Part shown: piece after piece, positions 1-15,509 of the stretch
How the letters are laid out: every line of letters starts with the position of its first letter
How positions within the stretch are numbered: the stretch's first letter is position 1
Source: Hemibagrus wyckioides
Taxonomy: Eukaryota; Chordata; Actinopteri; Siluriformes; Bagridae
DNA: 64,000 nucleotides
Direction: 5' to 3'
Assembly (NCBI RefSeq): GCF_019097595.1
Contig: NC_080716.1
Coordinates: 25,987,401 to 26,051,400, forward strand
Program-made: the position numbers and the translations under genes
Notes under the pieces: generated by a model
The model's input: the letters and a program-made list of their open reading frames with translations, nothing else
Told to the model about the DNA's origin: nothing
The model's database searches: none

Positions 1-914
1 ATGAAAAGGAAAGTTTACTTTATTATGATTTGATCGAAAGCAAGTGACTGTAAAATATGTTCAGAGAGAACGTGTAATGTGTTATAATCACTATTGTGGT
101 ATGGACCTCGATCAAATCCAAAAACAAATTATTTAGTCAGACTAATAAAAAAATGCATTTATTTGGTTTTGAGGAAAATTGAAACAAGAATTTTCCTCAC
201 TATATATGTTGTATTAGGAATATACTACTTGATAAACCCTAAACATAAAATTTTTTGCAAAAAATAAAGAAATAAATAAAAATAAAAATAAATTCTAAAT
301 TTTAAGTATAATATAAAATAGAAATGGAAGTGTACATAAAAGGAAAACTGAACTATTCATAAAAATAACTTTAAAAATGCAAAAAAAAGGGAAAAAAAGG
401 AAAAAGAAATTACTGACATATTAAAACTTTTATTAGATTAAATTAAAGATTTATAAGATTAAAATCCCTCTGTTTGTAAAGGCCAGGAGATTCCCATATA
501 TATATATTTGGCAAATCTTATAAAACAGATTTTAAACACATCACTGAAGATGTTTAATATCAAAATCTAACATGTAAAAATGACAAAGTTCATAAGTTGC
601 ATCAGTTTTGTGTCAGCTTTGAACTCAGGGTCTATATCAAGCAATAATTATGGCTTAATATCTTGAGTAGTAGAATTCTTTAGAAGTACTAGCATTAGTA
701 AAATACATGGAAGTGTACGGGTATAGAAAAAACAATCAACAACACAAGATAATTCCTGTGATCATTGACGTTATAGTAGCTATAAACTAACAGCCAAAAA
801 TGTAGCTTGCTAGGTTACTGAGAAAAAAAATCCTTTCAACTTAAAGCTTTATCTTTGTTACAAATGCAATGTTAATGTTAATAAATGCAAAGTAAGCTCC
901 ATCCAAATTACCCA

Positions 915-950
<36 letters not shown>

Positions 951-1636
951 CAGTTTATAGAAGTCATATTGGAGAGCACTCTATAATCACAAGGCCACAC
1001 TATAGATATATACTCAGAATATAAGGAAAAAGTATATAATGCATTTGTAAACCTGCATCATTAAATAACCTCTAACTGGAGGTTTAGGATATGAACACAG
1101 AGCTTGGTGAAGCTCCAGTAGACTTTCTCAGTGCTGTCATGTGGTGATGCTATTTAGAGCTCTGATATGCTGAAGGAGGAAATCTGTCCTTGCTTTAAGG
1201 TTTGAAGTCTCACCTGCTGTGGTAATGAAATATTTCAGTGAAACGATCTGATGCTTATTTGGAAAATGTTTTGGAGAGCTACTTTGAATTTATGAAGCAG
1301 GGGATGAAAAGGAAAACCGTTCTATTCTTACAAAATGCCAGAACAAAGAGAGAAAGACACCTAAGTCTCTTTGTAATACAGGAAAAAAATCACTGTTGTA
1401 AGTTTATAATTTTGCTCACCTAAAAAAATACATGTGTGTATTGTGTGGTTCGTGTCTGTATCACGTGTAGTATGTGAATTTTCTACACTAAATTTCAATT
1501 CTGAGCAAATAATAAATAAAACCTCACAGAAGTTTTAACTGGGCAAAATGTCACGACGTGCAGCCAATGTGAAAAGACAAACAGATAGTAATAGCAAAGT
1601 AATAGCAGAAAAACAGCAAGAAAAATAAATTAAAAA

Positions 1637-1688
<52 letters not shown>

Positions 1689-2314
1689 CAAAATAAATCC
1701 TACTCGCTATTACTTTTCTTTTATAAATATATAAATAATATAAATATAGTATATTATACTAATTTAAACTATGGTGTACAGGGGAATGTTAGAGCCAATA
1801 AAATCTGCAAAAAATTCAGATTCATCCTGCCAATTTTGAGCAAATTTGATCCTAACTTGGTTCTCAAACCTCCAGCAGCTCTGAGGATAAATCCAGACTA
1901 AATCCAGCGACAGGTTAATAGAAGGCCCGTATCAGGAAGCGGATCTTGTGCTTTGGAAACAGTTACCTGACACCGAGGCTAACGATCAGCTTGCGACCGC
2001 TGCCGATCCGTCCTCATGCAAAAACCATGAGGGTTTGCCAGGGCGGTGTGTGTGTGTGTGTGTGTGTATGTGTGTGTGTTTATGTGAAGAAGATTCATAC
2101 ATACAGTAGATATGTCGAGAATGACTGCTACAAATAATTTCTAGTGGTAGATTTTTTCTAGTTTACAGACCCATCTGTTAATAATAATCTGTAAAATGCC
2201 ACAAACCAAACGGTACAGGCGTAAACGGATGAGCGAGCGTAATCCTCATACAGACGTCACACACAAACAAACCTAAATCCTTTTTAATTCCTGTCAGCTT
2301 TCTCTGAGTCTCAC
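1..2314. other. osbpl1a intron sequence, AT-rich
   Basis: No exon is recognised. It contains an (AAT)n run at 914-949, a (TA)n run at 1,644-1,684 and a (TG)n run at 2,045-2,080. The frame at 1,238-1,423 shows no family motif. ORD exons were looked for on the minus strand and not found. Confidence 0.6.
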
Positions 2315-2373
2315 CTGTGTTTCTTCACACCATTATGGTGGGTCTTGTCTCCATGGTTCTCCTCCCCAGACAT
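2315..2373 (-). CDS. osbpl1a: osbpl1a ORP1S-type start exon
   Basis: From ATG at 2,373 it encodes [19 protein letters not shown] and two bases before donor gtgaga. Human ORP1S begins MSEEKDCGGGDALSNGIKKHR, so both the start and the phase-2 exit are conserved. The open frame continues upstream of the ATG, so the exon could also be spliced into the long form. In-phase acceptors seen are weak (aaaag or agaag near 2,390). The acidic residues that precede this point in human ORP1L were not located. Confidence 0.85.
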
Positions 2374-5300
2374 GCTGGCAGGAGCGTGAGCTTCTTTTGC
2401 GTGTAGACGAGCCGCACAGCAGCAGTCGGTTAAACCGGAGGACACTAACACCACGTCCTGTCACAATGCTGTCCCACTCTGCGGAATGGACACAACACAT
2501 ATACAGACAGAGACATGCACAGCTGTGTCAGTAACGTAGTTACTGCACACCGGGTCACACATAACCCTGCCTTCCTTTGGTCCCTCCTTTCCTCGCTCCC
2601 TATATCCCTTATTCCCTCCCTCTGTCTGTTCCTCTGGTGCACCTGAGAAACCCCACCTGAGGGATCCAGTTCCAAGAGAAACAGCAGCCAGGCATCTCGA
2701 GTGTGTGGGAAATAAAACAAATCAAGATGCAAAACTTTCTGCAATGATATATTATTGATAGGTTTAGGTTTATAGAAATATTATTATAGAAGAGTTATAT
2801 TTAAACAGCTGATCAAAATGGAGTTTTATTTTACTCTGAACCATTTTAGTACAGATTTATTTTATGAACATAAAAATGTACAATAAATTGGAAAACATCT
2901 GTTCAACTATTTAATAAATAATACAGTAATAATCTGGACCTAATAAGTAATGTTTATTTTTTGTCAAAATGACAGAACACTCCCGTCAAACAACTATTTT
3001 ACTACTAATAAAAACTCAACAATAAGTACTTTAAATGAATCTCAAACCTGTAATAAAATTGAAACACTCATGAATCCATCGTCTAAGCTTCCAGGACCCC
3101 ACTATGAGAACCACCGCTCTGAAGGCATTTTACGTTTGTCTCTATAAGGTGAACTCCTACAATCCTACAAACAAATCATTTCACTTGTTTTTATCCCAAA
3201 GAAGCTTCACTATCATTCCTGGTTTTGATCTAGCAGACGATTTTTCTTATGCAAATAAGAATTACAATTTCCCAGTTGTGTTCCATTGTGTGTTCATTCC
3301 TTGCCTCACACCGTTATTATCATATTGTGATAATATCATATTCTGTGATTATCATATTCTGTGTCTCTTAAATAGTTAACATTGATCATTTCTTAGAAAG
3401 AACACACTGAAAATAAAGGAATATGTTGTCATTCAGATTTCTAAAGACCAGATCGAATGATGTAAATAAGCGTGATCATGTGATATTAACGTAAACCAGT
3501 CACAGTGTGAAATCTCACAAGGATGTTGACGCTGATATGAACCCCAGTATAACTATAGTATTAAATTTAGGTCATCAAACTGTTTGATTTTATTCAGGAG
3601 ATTGTAAATACCTGATCAAATCAAGTTAGATGCAGGAAAATGAGTTGTTACTCAGTCTAATCATGCGGAACTGATTTTATTTTTTTTTTATTTTTATAAA
3701 AAGCGTAAAGTTGTAAAAGTGTAAGCTGAGAAAACTTTTCACACCGAGCCTGAAGGCATTTGCATCGAAAGCTCTGTAAGTGTGGTTGTTTTTAGAGCCG
3801 AGGTCACAAAACCGTGACTCATGACAGCCGGAAGAGATAAAAATCATTTCTATTGAGATGAGCATATAATATACAGACGCTACACATCCAACAATAAGTG
3901 CTGTTTGAATGTCTGTGGTTTCTATTATGCACTTTTCTGGCCACAAGCTTCAGCATCTTATATATCAGTCAATGACAAAACCCAGTGAGCTGATCAGATA
4001 AAGATATAGTCATGGGCTTGAAATAAAAAGGTTTAACAGCGAGTTATGTTCTGTTTACAGCACCGAGCAACCGGTAAACAATGTAATCAAGTGAATTTCA
4101 CCATGTTCATGTCAGTCATGAAGGCTTTTTTCTGTCACTTTTATTAACAAAGTGTACCAGAATTTGTACAAAATGCACCAGTGGCCTCTACATTTCTAAT
4201 ACATTTTGTACACTTTTCTGGCCACAAGCTTCAGAATCACATCCGTGTATATGCTTTCTTTTAGCATAACACAATCAGATCAAGATCCAAACAGCAGGAC
4301 TGGTGTTCATAGGAATCATTTTTAAAGAATAATCCTAAACCGATAAACACTTCAGCTCTGGAAAAATAAATAAGAGACCACTGCCCAATCTCCAGATTTG
4401 AACCGTATTGAAAACCTCTGGAATGTCATGAAGAGGAAGATGGACGGTCACAAACCATCAAGCAACGCTGAGCTGTTTGCTTTTTTGCAAAAAGAGTGGA
4501 ATAGAGTTCCCCAACAACAATGTGAAAAACTGGTGGAGATCATGGAGCCAAAATGCATGCAAATCGGGGTTATTCCACCAAATACTGATTTCTTAATGTT
4601 ATTTAGCCAAAGCATTAACACAATTTGTTTACAAATTATTTGCATTTTGTTTTATTTGAGTTATTAAAGCTCTGCAAATACTGCATGATCTTGGGTTATT
4701 TTGATGTGTTGTCATTTCCTTTAAATATACACTCTAAATAACAATAGTTATATTTGGAATTTAGGAGACATATTGTCAGCAATTCACAAAAAATGAAACA
4801 AAACTGTTCATCTCACCAATACATGCACCTGGAAGAAAAAAAACATAAGAAACTGATTATTTTGCAGTGATCTCTTTTTTTTTTTTTTTCCAGAGCTGTA
4901 TGTCTGCCATATTTGTTAAACTGCCCTTTTTCTGTAAAAGTGGATGATTATTGGTTGTTTGGTTGATTCTTCTTTATTATGGACAAAAAATACCAGAGAC
5001 TCTGGAATTTTGGTAACAGGAACAAAACACCTTTATGTAAAACAAAACAAAACAAAAGGCATTTGTTAGCAATGTACAGAATTGTTTCTATTGGAAACAT
5101 TGGAATTATGTGTAATCTAATTGACATTAGATGCAAAGTTTCAGTCTAAAATCTGTGAACATAGAAAGAAATTCTACAAAATGAGATGTGGGATGTTTTC
5201 CAGTTCGGTTGCATTTATTGAAGTTGATAAAAAAAAGCGATGAAAGTCTTACATATAGATTTGTACATCACTTTATCATGCTCTTCCATAAAAGGCACAG

Positions 5301-8300
5301 ATATTTTTGTATTGATTAAAAATCCTTTTAGTTTTAACATTTACTGAATGCTATAATATTTGATGAATTAATAATGAATAATTCTGGCCCTTTTTTTGGT
5401 TAGGACATCTTTAAAAATACAATGAAAACAGTAGAAAGTATAAAATACAGAAATGATTACGAGAGCTAGTCTGCTGTCTTGTCAGGACAGGAAGTGGAAT
5501 CCTCAGGACTGGAGATCACTCACCAGAGAGAGCGTCGTAAAATTCATCCTCAGTGAGCGCGCTCAGAGTCGGGGACTTTCTGCCGGTAGAAAGATTCTCC
5601 TTGAGCTGGTGATGCTCCGTCGCCAACTTCTGCAGAGCCTCAGACAGAAGCCTGTTTCTTTCGACTTCCTGTTCTAACTTCACACTCCACACCTACAAGC
5701 CCAACAGAGGTGAGAAGGATTGATATATAAAAATCATAACAGGCTATAAGTAAGCTGTCAGAGGTGGAAATGGCATGAAGCCAGCAACACCGCAGCATCT
5801 TATCAGGAGGATACATTAGTGTGAGAGTGATTTAATTACAGATAAGGTATTTAGCCTCTGGCACATGAAACTCAGGGATTTGGCATGGATATGTACTACT
5901 AACGTTTCAGTGAGGCAGGAAAACATCTAGACAGCAGATGTTCTGCATATGTTCATGAATAATTCACTGCTTGATGCAGCCAAACCATCTAGAGATACAC
6001 TGGACACTTTAATAGGAACACCTGTAACCTGCAAGTGTCCAATCAGCCAATCATTTAGCTGTGCAAGACATAAAGTCATGTATGAACAGTTCAAAGAGCC
6101 TCAGTTCACATCATACACATTAGCGAGTATTTCAGGAGCTGCGGATCTCCTGGGATTCACCTGCACAACAATCTCTAGAGTTACGCAATTGCGCAAACAA
6201 CAAACACACCAGTGTGTATTATTTCTCGGTTCACATTCAATCTAATTGATTTAAATTTATGGCTGTTGTGTTTGTTCATGGTAAAGCAGGACATGATACT
6301 TTGTGATAATAGATGTTTTTCTTCAAAAGTGAAAAGTAGAAAATGCTAGTGTCTGTGGCCTTCATTTCTTATACATTTTGTTCGCTTTTCTGGCAACAAG
6401 CTTCAGAATCATACATGCTATAGTCTGATTGAGTTTCCATCTTTCCATGTATGCTTTCTTTTAACAGAAAAACACAGTCTGAGCAAGATATATATATATA
6501 TGTGTGTGTGTGTGTGTATATGAAATATTTCATATATATATTTCATATATATATTAAATAAACATGTTAAAGAACTCTTTCAAACTTTCTGTAAAAGTGG
6601 GTGATTCTTGGTTGCTTGGTTGATTCTTTTATTGATAAAACATACCTGAGACTCTGGAAAATGCTAGAAATCTGATTTGTGAGACTAGAATTTTGATAAC
6701 AGGAACAAAACAACTTTATTAAAAAACCAACCAAACAAACAAACAACAGGCATTTATGAGCAATGTCTAGAATTGCTTATAATATTTACATTAGAATTAT
6801 ATATGAGCTATACATAAATAAATTAATTGACACTTGATGTGAATTTGCAGTCTGTGTAAATGTGTATTATAAGGCAGAAAGAAATTTCATAAAATCACAT
6901 AAGCGATTTTTTTCCAGTTCGGTTGCATTTAATAAAGCTGAGGAAAGCGATGAAAGTCTTACATGAATCGATACTTTGTCATTTATGATCTATAATATCA
7001 CTTATTATGTTATGAGTTAAACAAGCACTCTTTGTAACCATGGTGAGCAGAAAAGCATCTGACAACACACTGAATCTGAAGACAAATACCACATGGCAGA
7101 TTGGATGATTACAGGAATGTGCAGGGGTAGGGGTGTTCCTAATAAAGTGAATATCTGAACAAAAAATACTAGGTTAAAATTGTAAACGTATCAAAAAGGG
7201 ACTAAAAGGAAATTCTTCAAAGATCCAATGAACAACTCTAAATTCCATTTGTACATGAATATGTTTCATTTTTCGATCACATTTAGAGACATTATCATTA
7301 CGATTATTATTATTTTGTATTCCTAGTCTACAAGATAATTAAGTAAGATTCATATTTATTTTATTTATATATTATTATTCAGAGAAAAATAGCTTTCTTG
7401 TTGTGTTTTTTCAGTTCTGAGAAAGAAAGCAGAAACACAAAAGCAGCAATTATCCCAAAGCCAATGCATGAAGTCTAAAGCACACTTGAACCCACACAAA
7501 TAAAGTATTTACCAGCCATCTGTAATGGTCTATTTACAGCCATCTAAAAAGCCCTATGAGATCATGGTGACATCAAGATATGAATATTAAAGAGCTGAGA
7601 ATATTATTCATGTGCAAAAAAGTCTAAAAGTCATAAATGTCAGCCTTTGACGCACAGCTGACTAACACGCTGCCATGACTTCAGCATATCATTTACAAGT
7701 GTGTCCTATATCAGTCAATCAGACAGCCATTCACTCTGCTCAGCACCTGACACGTGAAACCTGAAAGAAAGCAACGTGTGTGGTGCACCAAAGTGCTGCC
7801 TTTAAATACAACTTTCCAAATCGTTCCTTTAAGCAATCGTTTCTATCATGATAAGGTTTTGATTGTCCGTACTGAACTTCTTCCATAGTGAACCACAGAA
7901 ACAGGTTTTTGTTCACCTCCCTGAGCTGCTCCTGTTTCCAGCACCAAGAACCGAACACCCAGTTTTCAAGAGCCACGCAGCCAACGGTCACGTTACACAC
8001 CTGTGCAACCTGATCCCAGCCTTTCACAACACCCTCAATCACCATTCACAAGACTGTCGATGCCACACGCACTTGCGATAAGACAACCACGAGACTCGTA
8101 ACATCATCTAATGGATCTGCTGTCAGCAATGTTATTAAACAAGGTAGTCTGTCTTTGATAGATTCATTAAAATAAATGATAAACTTTGTCTAGGTCTTAT
8201 GTTTGAGCTTAAAACGTCAATAGCTTAGCTTTTATTTCGAACATAATGCTAAAAGGTTTGTAGTTTAAGAACTAAAAATAGTAGAACATATTAACATTTT

Positions 8301-11044
8301 ATCATGTTGCCAGGACACATATTAGACAAAATATCCTAATTGTAAATATATAATATAAAAAATATGAAGTAAAATCCAGTATTTTGTAGTTTGAAACATG
8401 CAGAGAGGACATAACATGTTAGCATGTTCTGCTAGATGATCGCGCATGCTAGCTCTGGATATCTGGTAGTATAGTATAGTGATACTGGTAGTCTGTGCTA
8501 AATTGTTGATTTTATCATTTTATAACATATTACTGTTCGCACAAATATTACTCAGATGGGTTATTTCTTCCCTCTGGGCTAGCAAGAGCTTAACTGCTAG
8601 CTGTTACATTTGTCTGCTAGCTAGCATCCAGCGTATAAGCTAATTTAGCATACCACTGTAAGAGTCTGCACGAAATTGTGATTTCTACTCTCTTTTCGGT
8701 TTATAAAGTACTTACTGTTTCACAAATGTTACTTAGCTGTTTTATCCCCCCCCCATGCTAGCAAGAGCTTAACATAACAAATAACAAGTTTGTCTGCTAG
8801 CTAGCATCCAGTTTACCAGCTAATTTACCAAACCACTGTGGGAGTCTGCATTAAACTGTGATTTCTACTTTCTCTTCGGTTTATAAAGCCTTACTGTTCC
8901 ACAAATTTGACTCACCAATTGATTTCTCCTTCTGTGTTAGCAAGAGCATATCACAGCAACAAGATTATCACAGCAAGCTAGCAAGCATCCAGCTTAAAAG
9001 CTAGCATATAAAAGAACTAGTATGTACTAAATTGTGATTTCTACTTTCTCTTCATCTTCGGTTTGTAAAATATTACTGTTCCACAAATCGTACTCATCTC
9101 TTCTATCCCCCCCCCCCCCTTCAGCTCTAGCAAGAACTTAGCATAGAACCAAGATCATTAAAGCTAGCATCCAGTTTACAAGCTAATGTAGCATACCACA
9201 GTGAAAGTCTGTACTTAGTAGTGATTTCTACTTTCTCTTTGGTTTATAAAGTATTATTCTTCCACCAATTGTGCTCAGAGGTTCTACATCTCTCCTCATT
9301 GCTAGCATGAGCATCCAAACCATTGCTAACTAGCATCCAGCTTACTAGCTTGCAAAATGAACGATGAATAATACTGCAGATTTATTAAACAACCAAAATT
9401 CCTGTTTTTTTCTGTTTATATGATGTTGGATATGAATGAGTTAGTCAACAGTTTGACTTCCTCCCTGATGAGGATGAAGCAATCAGGCATTTGGAAGCTG
9501 CTGCGCTGTTCATGGAGTGTTCACACATGGCAGGAAGTGCCTTGAATAAGTCTTTTGTGCTGTAGAGAATGTCAGGTCTGCTGAGAGTGCCTCATTTAAA
9601 AACCAATACACTCACATCAGTGCCAATTCGTCTAAAGAAAATCATTTATATGCAGTAATTTCTTTATCTTAGGGTCATGATACACCTGATTGAAAGGGAA
9701 AAAATACATTTTAATATAAATTGGGCCTCGCGGTTCATGTATTTGAGCAAATTTATTCATAATGGAACGTTTATACAAGAAATTTAGTATTCATGAATAT
9801 CCAGTTAGTTCGGAATAGCAAATTGTATCCGACTGGAGCTTCTGAATTCAATATAAACAGACTCGCTACTGTACCTTTACCAACTCATCTTCAGATCATA
9901 TAACTGCTGGTTATGGATAGTGGCATATTATAGTAAAAAAAGAATATTAAAACAAGATTAAACAATCAATTAGGACAAAAGTAGTGGCACCCTATGACAT
10001 GTTATTCAGTCCATCCCTCCATCATGTAATGAGCACTTCCTGTATCACTCAATTCCAAACGCCGACTAAACTTTTCAACCCTCCGATGCAGAAAAACTGA
10101 GGGTTACCCTGAGAATCCGAGCTTATAGAGCTCCTTTAGGTGTACCATTCTTCCTTTAGGGTCCATATGCTGACATGGAATATGTATTGATGCACTAATT
10201 CTTATTCTATGGAAAGATAATGAATCTAATGACCATTTGCCTCAATTAAAGCTCATAAAATATGCTGGAACACTGAGCTGGACCGGCTACAGATAAACGA
10301 GCAGAGTCACCTTGAAAGAGGCAATGACTGGAACAAATAGCTGTAAATCTGCCTGGGAAAGTGAGATAGTAAGTGAATCTATAAAGCTGGAGGAAAAGCC
10401 ATCCATTTCCAGATTCTTTCAACCCCTAAACACATCTCACCTCCTTGGAATGATTTTTTATTTCTTCAGCTAAATTATGCATAAACATCTTCGGTTCATT
10501 CTCATTCATACGAAGCAGCGGAAAGATAAAATTTTATTCTGAATAGATTCCACGGCACTTAGTTTGGGAAACACTGATGTAAAATTTATTCTGGCTGCTC
10601 TATTTATTTATTTTTTATCACAGTACTATATTTATGATGTTACACAGTGGTTATGATTCTGTGAATCTCTCTCTCTCTCTCGCAGAAGCACACATGGCAT
10701 GAATGAAAGCCAGACAGTCCAGTCTGCCATGTTTCATTCTCCAGAGCCTGGCCAAGGCGGTGTTGCGTAATAGGCACGAGCCACTGATCTCTCAGTAGCA
10801 CTGCTTCCTCTTGCCTCGCTGCTCTCGCCCGCTATTTTAAGCCGTCACTGTACACTTACATTTAATAGGCAAAGAATGAGCTGAGGGGTGAAAAGTAACC
10901 AAAAGAATATAAAAAGAAACATGCAGCTGAGGCAGGCCATATAAAATTAAACTGGGTGAGAGATATGAAAAACTGAACAGGAAATGAATCTAGGAAATTA
11001 AACCAATGAGTTCCTATCACTTATATTACAGCAGCAATAATGAG

Positions 11045-11079
<35 letters not shown>

Positions 11080-14000
11080 CCCAAAGCCCAAAAATGAAGA
11101 AACACAAAGTGCAAAGTTCTCTGTCTTAAAGATTTAATGTGTTAGATAAACTTGACACTGGAGACTCCTTCCATAAATGTTCCAAATATATAAGCATCTC
11201 CTTATAGATAAATCCACCATTAATCCATAACACATTTTTTCTTTGTTAAATAACATTTTTTTATCCTTATTTATGTGGGGATTTAGATTCTGTGGAGCAT
11301 CCATCCATGCATACATCCCTCCATACATCCATCTACACGTCCATCCATACATCCAACCATCCATCCATCCATCCATCCATCCAGTCCCTGTGTCTGAGCT
11401 GTTTCTATAGAAACAATAATGTATTAGCGCGAGAGCTTAAACATACATCTGTGATTTGCCTTGCAGTCAGAGAGACAGGACTCCTCTCCTTTATCTCTCT
11501 AAATGTCATTGTTAGAACTACACATGCCTGATATTTTGCCTTTTAGGAGCAGAGCATTGCTGTTTCAACTTGATATGGTGCTAAAGTTTGGGCCAGAAAC
11601 ATGCAATACAAAGGCTGAAACAAAAAACTAGCCAGATCTCTTGTTAATTTTTAATTGTGTGCATTCACCAAAAAAAATAATTACACATTGATTGGGGCTT
11701 TAACCTGTGAAACAGTGTATAAATTAAATTAGAGAGAATACAGCCCAAAGATAGAAAAGTTAAAAATGACATTTTCTGAGGAAAAACAGATTATTTCATG
11801 GCATCAGATGGGGAATAATTGCACCAAATAAATGCTCGAATGGAAACACACTGACAAGGAGACTATTCACTCGCAGAAGAAGTCAGAATTGTCCTCAAGA
11901 ACAATCAGTGTCTGTTTTGATGGGCTGACATCATAGGCAATCCTCTCAAATATGTTATACAGAGACTGCTAGGAAACATGTGGTTATTTACAGTAAGTTA
12001 GCTCTTCTACAACACAAACTAGAGTTATGCCATTAAGATTAACCGGTTTTGGATAGACAAAACAACTCGCAGCATGGGTCATACTGAGGACGGGGACAGG
12101 AAACAGTATGTCTGCATATTTCTGAGCAGACAGACGCTCTCATCCCCCTACGTCAGCTCGGCCTACATACAGCCTTGTTACCATGGTGATTTCACACCTG
12201 GAAACAGACTGCATAAGAATCAGATTGGAAATCCTTCAGTGGTTGAGGGTCTCCTATCCCACCAGCTTATGCTGCTATACTGACTCATAACACTCACTGG
12301 ATTATATGCGTTTCCTTTATGACTTCTATGAAGCATTCATTTCTTATAACTAAAGATGAACTCCCACGTAATGTCTTTTACTTATTGTGGAGTATGCACT
12401 CAATATAGTATATGGATATTCATTTACTCACTATGTATAGAAATAAATTTATTTCTAATCACTCGGTATCATTAGAATTTCTATCAATTCCATTGCTCTC
12501 AGCACTCGCTACCGAGAATGCAATGTGGACTATAAATTTCTTATTAACTCTTACTAACTTATGAATTCACTTCACACCACTCACTGTGAAGTATGAGGTT
12601 TTTTTCTGATGATGTACGAATCTTATAATACTCGGGATGTGTATTCATTTCCTGATACTTACTATGCTGTATGTCATAAGCATTATTGAGTATAGATTTT
12701 CCAATTCCCAGTATGGAGTATGGATTTCCCATTCCCATTCCCATTAGGCTGTTACTCATTATTGAGCCTGCATTTAATAGAACTTCATACTGACTATGGA
12801 ATTCCCTGTATTAATTAGTATATATTAATATATATATTTCCCATTACTCATGATGGAGTATTTATATCCCATAACTCTTTACTGATTATACATTTTCTGA
12901 GTATATATTTCCCAGTATTCAGTATGGAGTTCCTGGGATACAAGTATGGAATATATTATTTAGTATGGAATATAGACTTTTCATTACTCATCACTAAGTA
13001 TGCTTTTCCCATTAGTCAGTATAGAGTAAAGACATCCTGTTATTTGTTATTGAGTATACAGGACTTCCTGTTACTCATGATTGATTAAACATTTGCCAGT
13101 ACTTTATATGAGTATGGACATCCCATTACTCATTATTGAGTATTACTTTTCCATTATCTAGTTTGGGAGTATGAGTTTCCCATTGCTTGTTACTGGGTAA
13201 ACATTTTCCAGTATTCAGTATGGAATATGCATTTCCCTTTACTTCATATCATGTACACATTTTCCATTACTAATTAATGAGCAATATTTCCCAGTGTATT
13301 TTAAAGAGAGTTAATTGCCTATAACTATTGAGTATTAATTTCCTAGTACTCGATATGGAATATGGATTTTTCATGACTTCTTACTAAGCATTCATTTCCC
13401 ATTACTCAGTATAGAGTAAAGCCTCATGATTTATTAAACATTTTGTACTCAGTAATCAGTATGTAGTGTGGATTTTTAATGACTGAATTCTGAGTGTGCA
13501 TTTCCCATTACTATAGTATAGAATATGGAATTATCATGTTCATTCTCATGATCGAATAAACATCTGCCAGTACTCAGTATGTACTTCCCATTATTTATTA
13601 TTGAGTATACATTTCCCATTACATAGCAAGGAATATGGAATTTTCATTACACATTACTGAGTATACATGACCCAGTACTCAGTATAGAGTAAATACTTCC
13701 TGATACTGAGTATACATTTCCCATTACTGACATAAGACTTCCAATTACCCATTATTGAGTGTACAGATCCCATTACTCAGTAAATAGTCTTCTTATTACT
13801 TCTCATTACTCTTTTCTAAGTAAACATTTCCCTTTGCTCAGTATTGAGAAAAGACGCCCTGTTACCCATTATGAAGTAAACATATCCCAGTATTCAATAT
13901 GGAGTAAGGATTTCCCATCACTCATTATTGAATACACAATTCTTATTACTCAGCATGGAGTATGGATTTCCCTTTAATCATTATTTCTCATTACTCAGGA

Positions 14001-15457
14001 TAAATTTATATTACGTAAACATAAATTGGCTTATAGTATGGAGAAATATATAAATTATTATAGTATGTAGAGTGTAGGGTTATATATATATATATATTTA
14101 TGCTCTGTTGCCTAGTGCAGAGTATATATTCCTCTGCCAGCACTGGAGCATGAATCTCCTGTTAACAAGTGTGAAATATGAATCACTTCTTAGTCAGTGC
14201 TTTATTTATATATTATAAATCTCCTCTCAGCCAGTGAGGGGAACAAATTGCTTAATAACGAATTATACCTCTGGTGCATGCATTTTCTCTAAGCCAGTGC
14301 ACAGCATGTGTGACCCAGGAGCAAATCTCATACATCAGGGGGGAAAGAGGTGCAGTTAATAAACTACAGGTACGTAAAGTATTGCATAATGCTGACACAA
14401 AAGTTCTGCAAAGACAGCTCACAGTCAAGGTGAGGGAACAATGTTCTACAAGCACATATTCAGCAGAGGGATTAAGGTTAATGCAATTAAGCATCTACTA
14501 TGTAACCTGCATACACCACTTGCTATAATCTATTCGCTGTGCTGAAAGGGATCTCTGCAACTTCGGATGTTCTGACATGTTCCTTTAAGAGTTTAATCCT
14601 AAGACGCTGAACGTTTAGCTTATATAGTGCTAAGTTATCGTAATAAATCTGTGGTCTAATGGAAAGTTTTCAAAGTTTACATTGAAGTGGTTACCATTTT
14701 TCTTTATAGAGCTGCAATAAGACACACTTTCTTTAAAACACAAAGGTTTAAACTGATGTAAAATACAGTGACAATCCTCAGAGCATACCCTATATCTCAG
14801 TAAACTGTTCTGAAGCATATTCACACTTGCTCCAAGTACCCTAATTAATCTGCATACTCTAGAGAGCATGTGCGTTAAAGCATGAAGAGGAAGTCTATTC
14901 AAAGGAGCAGTCTACTTCAAAATAGTCAGTAGTCTTTGGAAGATTTTATGCAATGATTTAGCAAGTCTGCATGTCCGCAAAATATCTGATACATTTCTGC
15001 TCCTCATTTTCTCCTACACTGACCTTGACACATAAACCTGACTGACAACGATGCCATCGATCCAGCTATTGACATAAACATTCATTCAGAAAGCTTACAT
15101 TCTTAATTTATTCCTGACCTCACCTTTTCTGCCAATATCCTGCTAGCAGTTTTGGCAATTATTTGTTTTTCTTAATGGAACAATAAGCTAGACTAAGTCA
15201 TGGTACATGCCCTGTGATAAAACTAGGACAGGCAAGACAAGTGGGACTTCCTCTGTTTTCATCAATGAGAACAGCTAGTAGAGCCGAATTAGCAGACAAG
15301 ATCAGAATATGGTGTTGAAGTAGAAAAGACAAGAAAAAGAATAAGCAGAAAAATTCAGAGAGTATCCAACTGTACCTTTTTAGATAGCGAGGAAAGCTGT
15401 CACCTTTTTCTCCTTCCCGTTTATGTCACTGAAGCTTGGATTGGCTGGCGCGATGGA

Positions 15458-15509
<52 letters not shown>

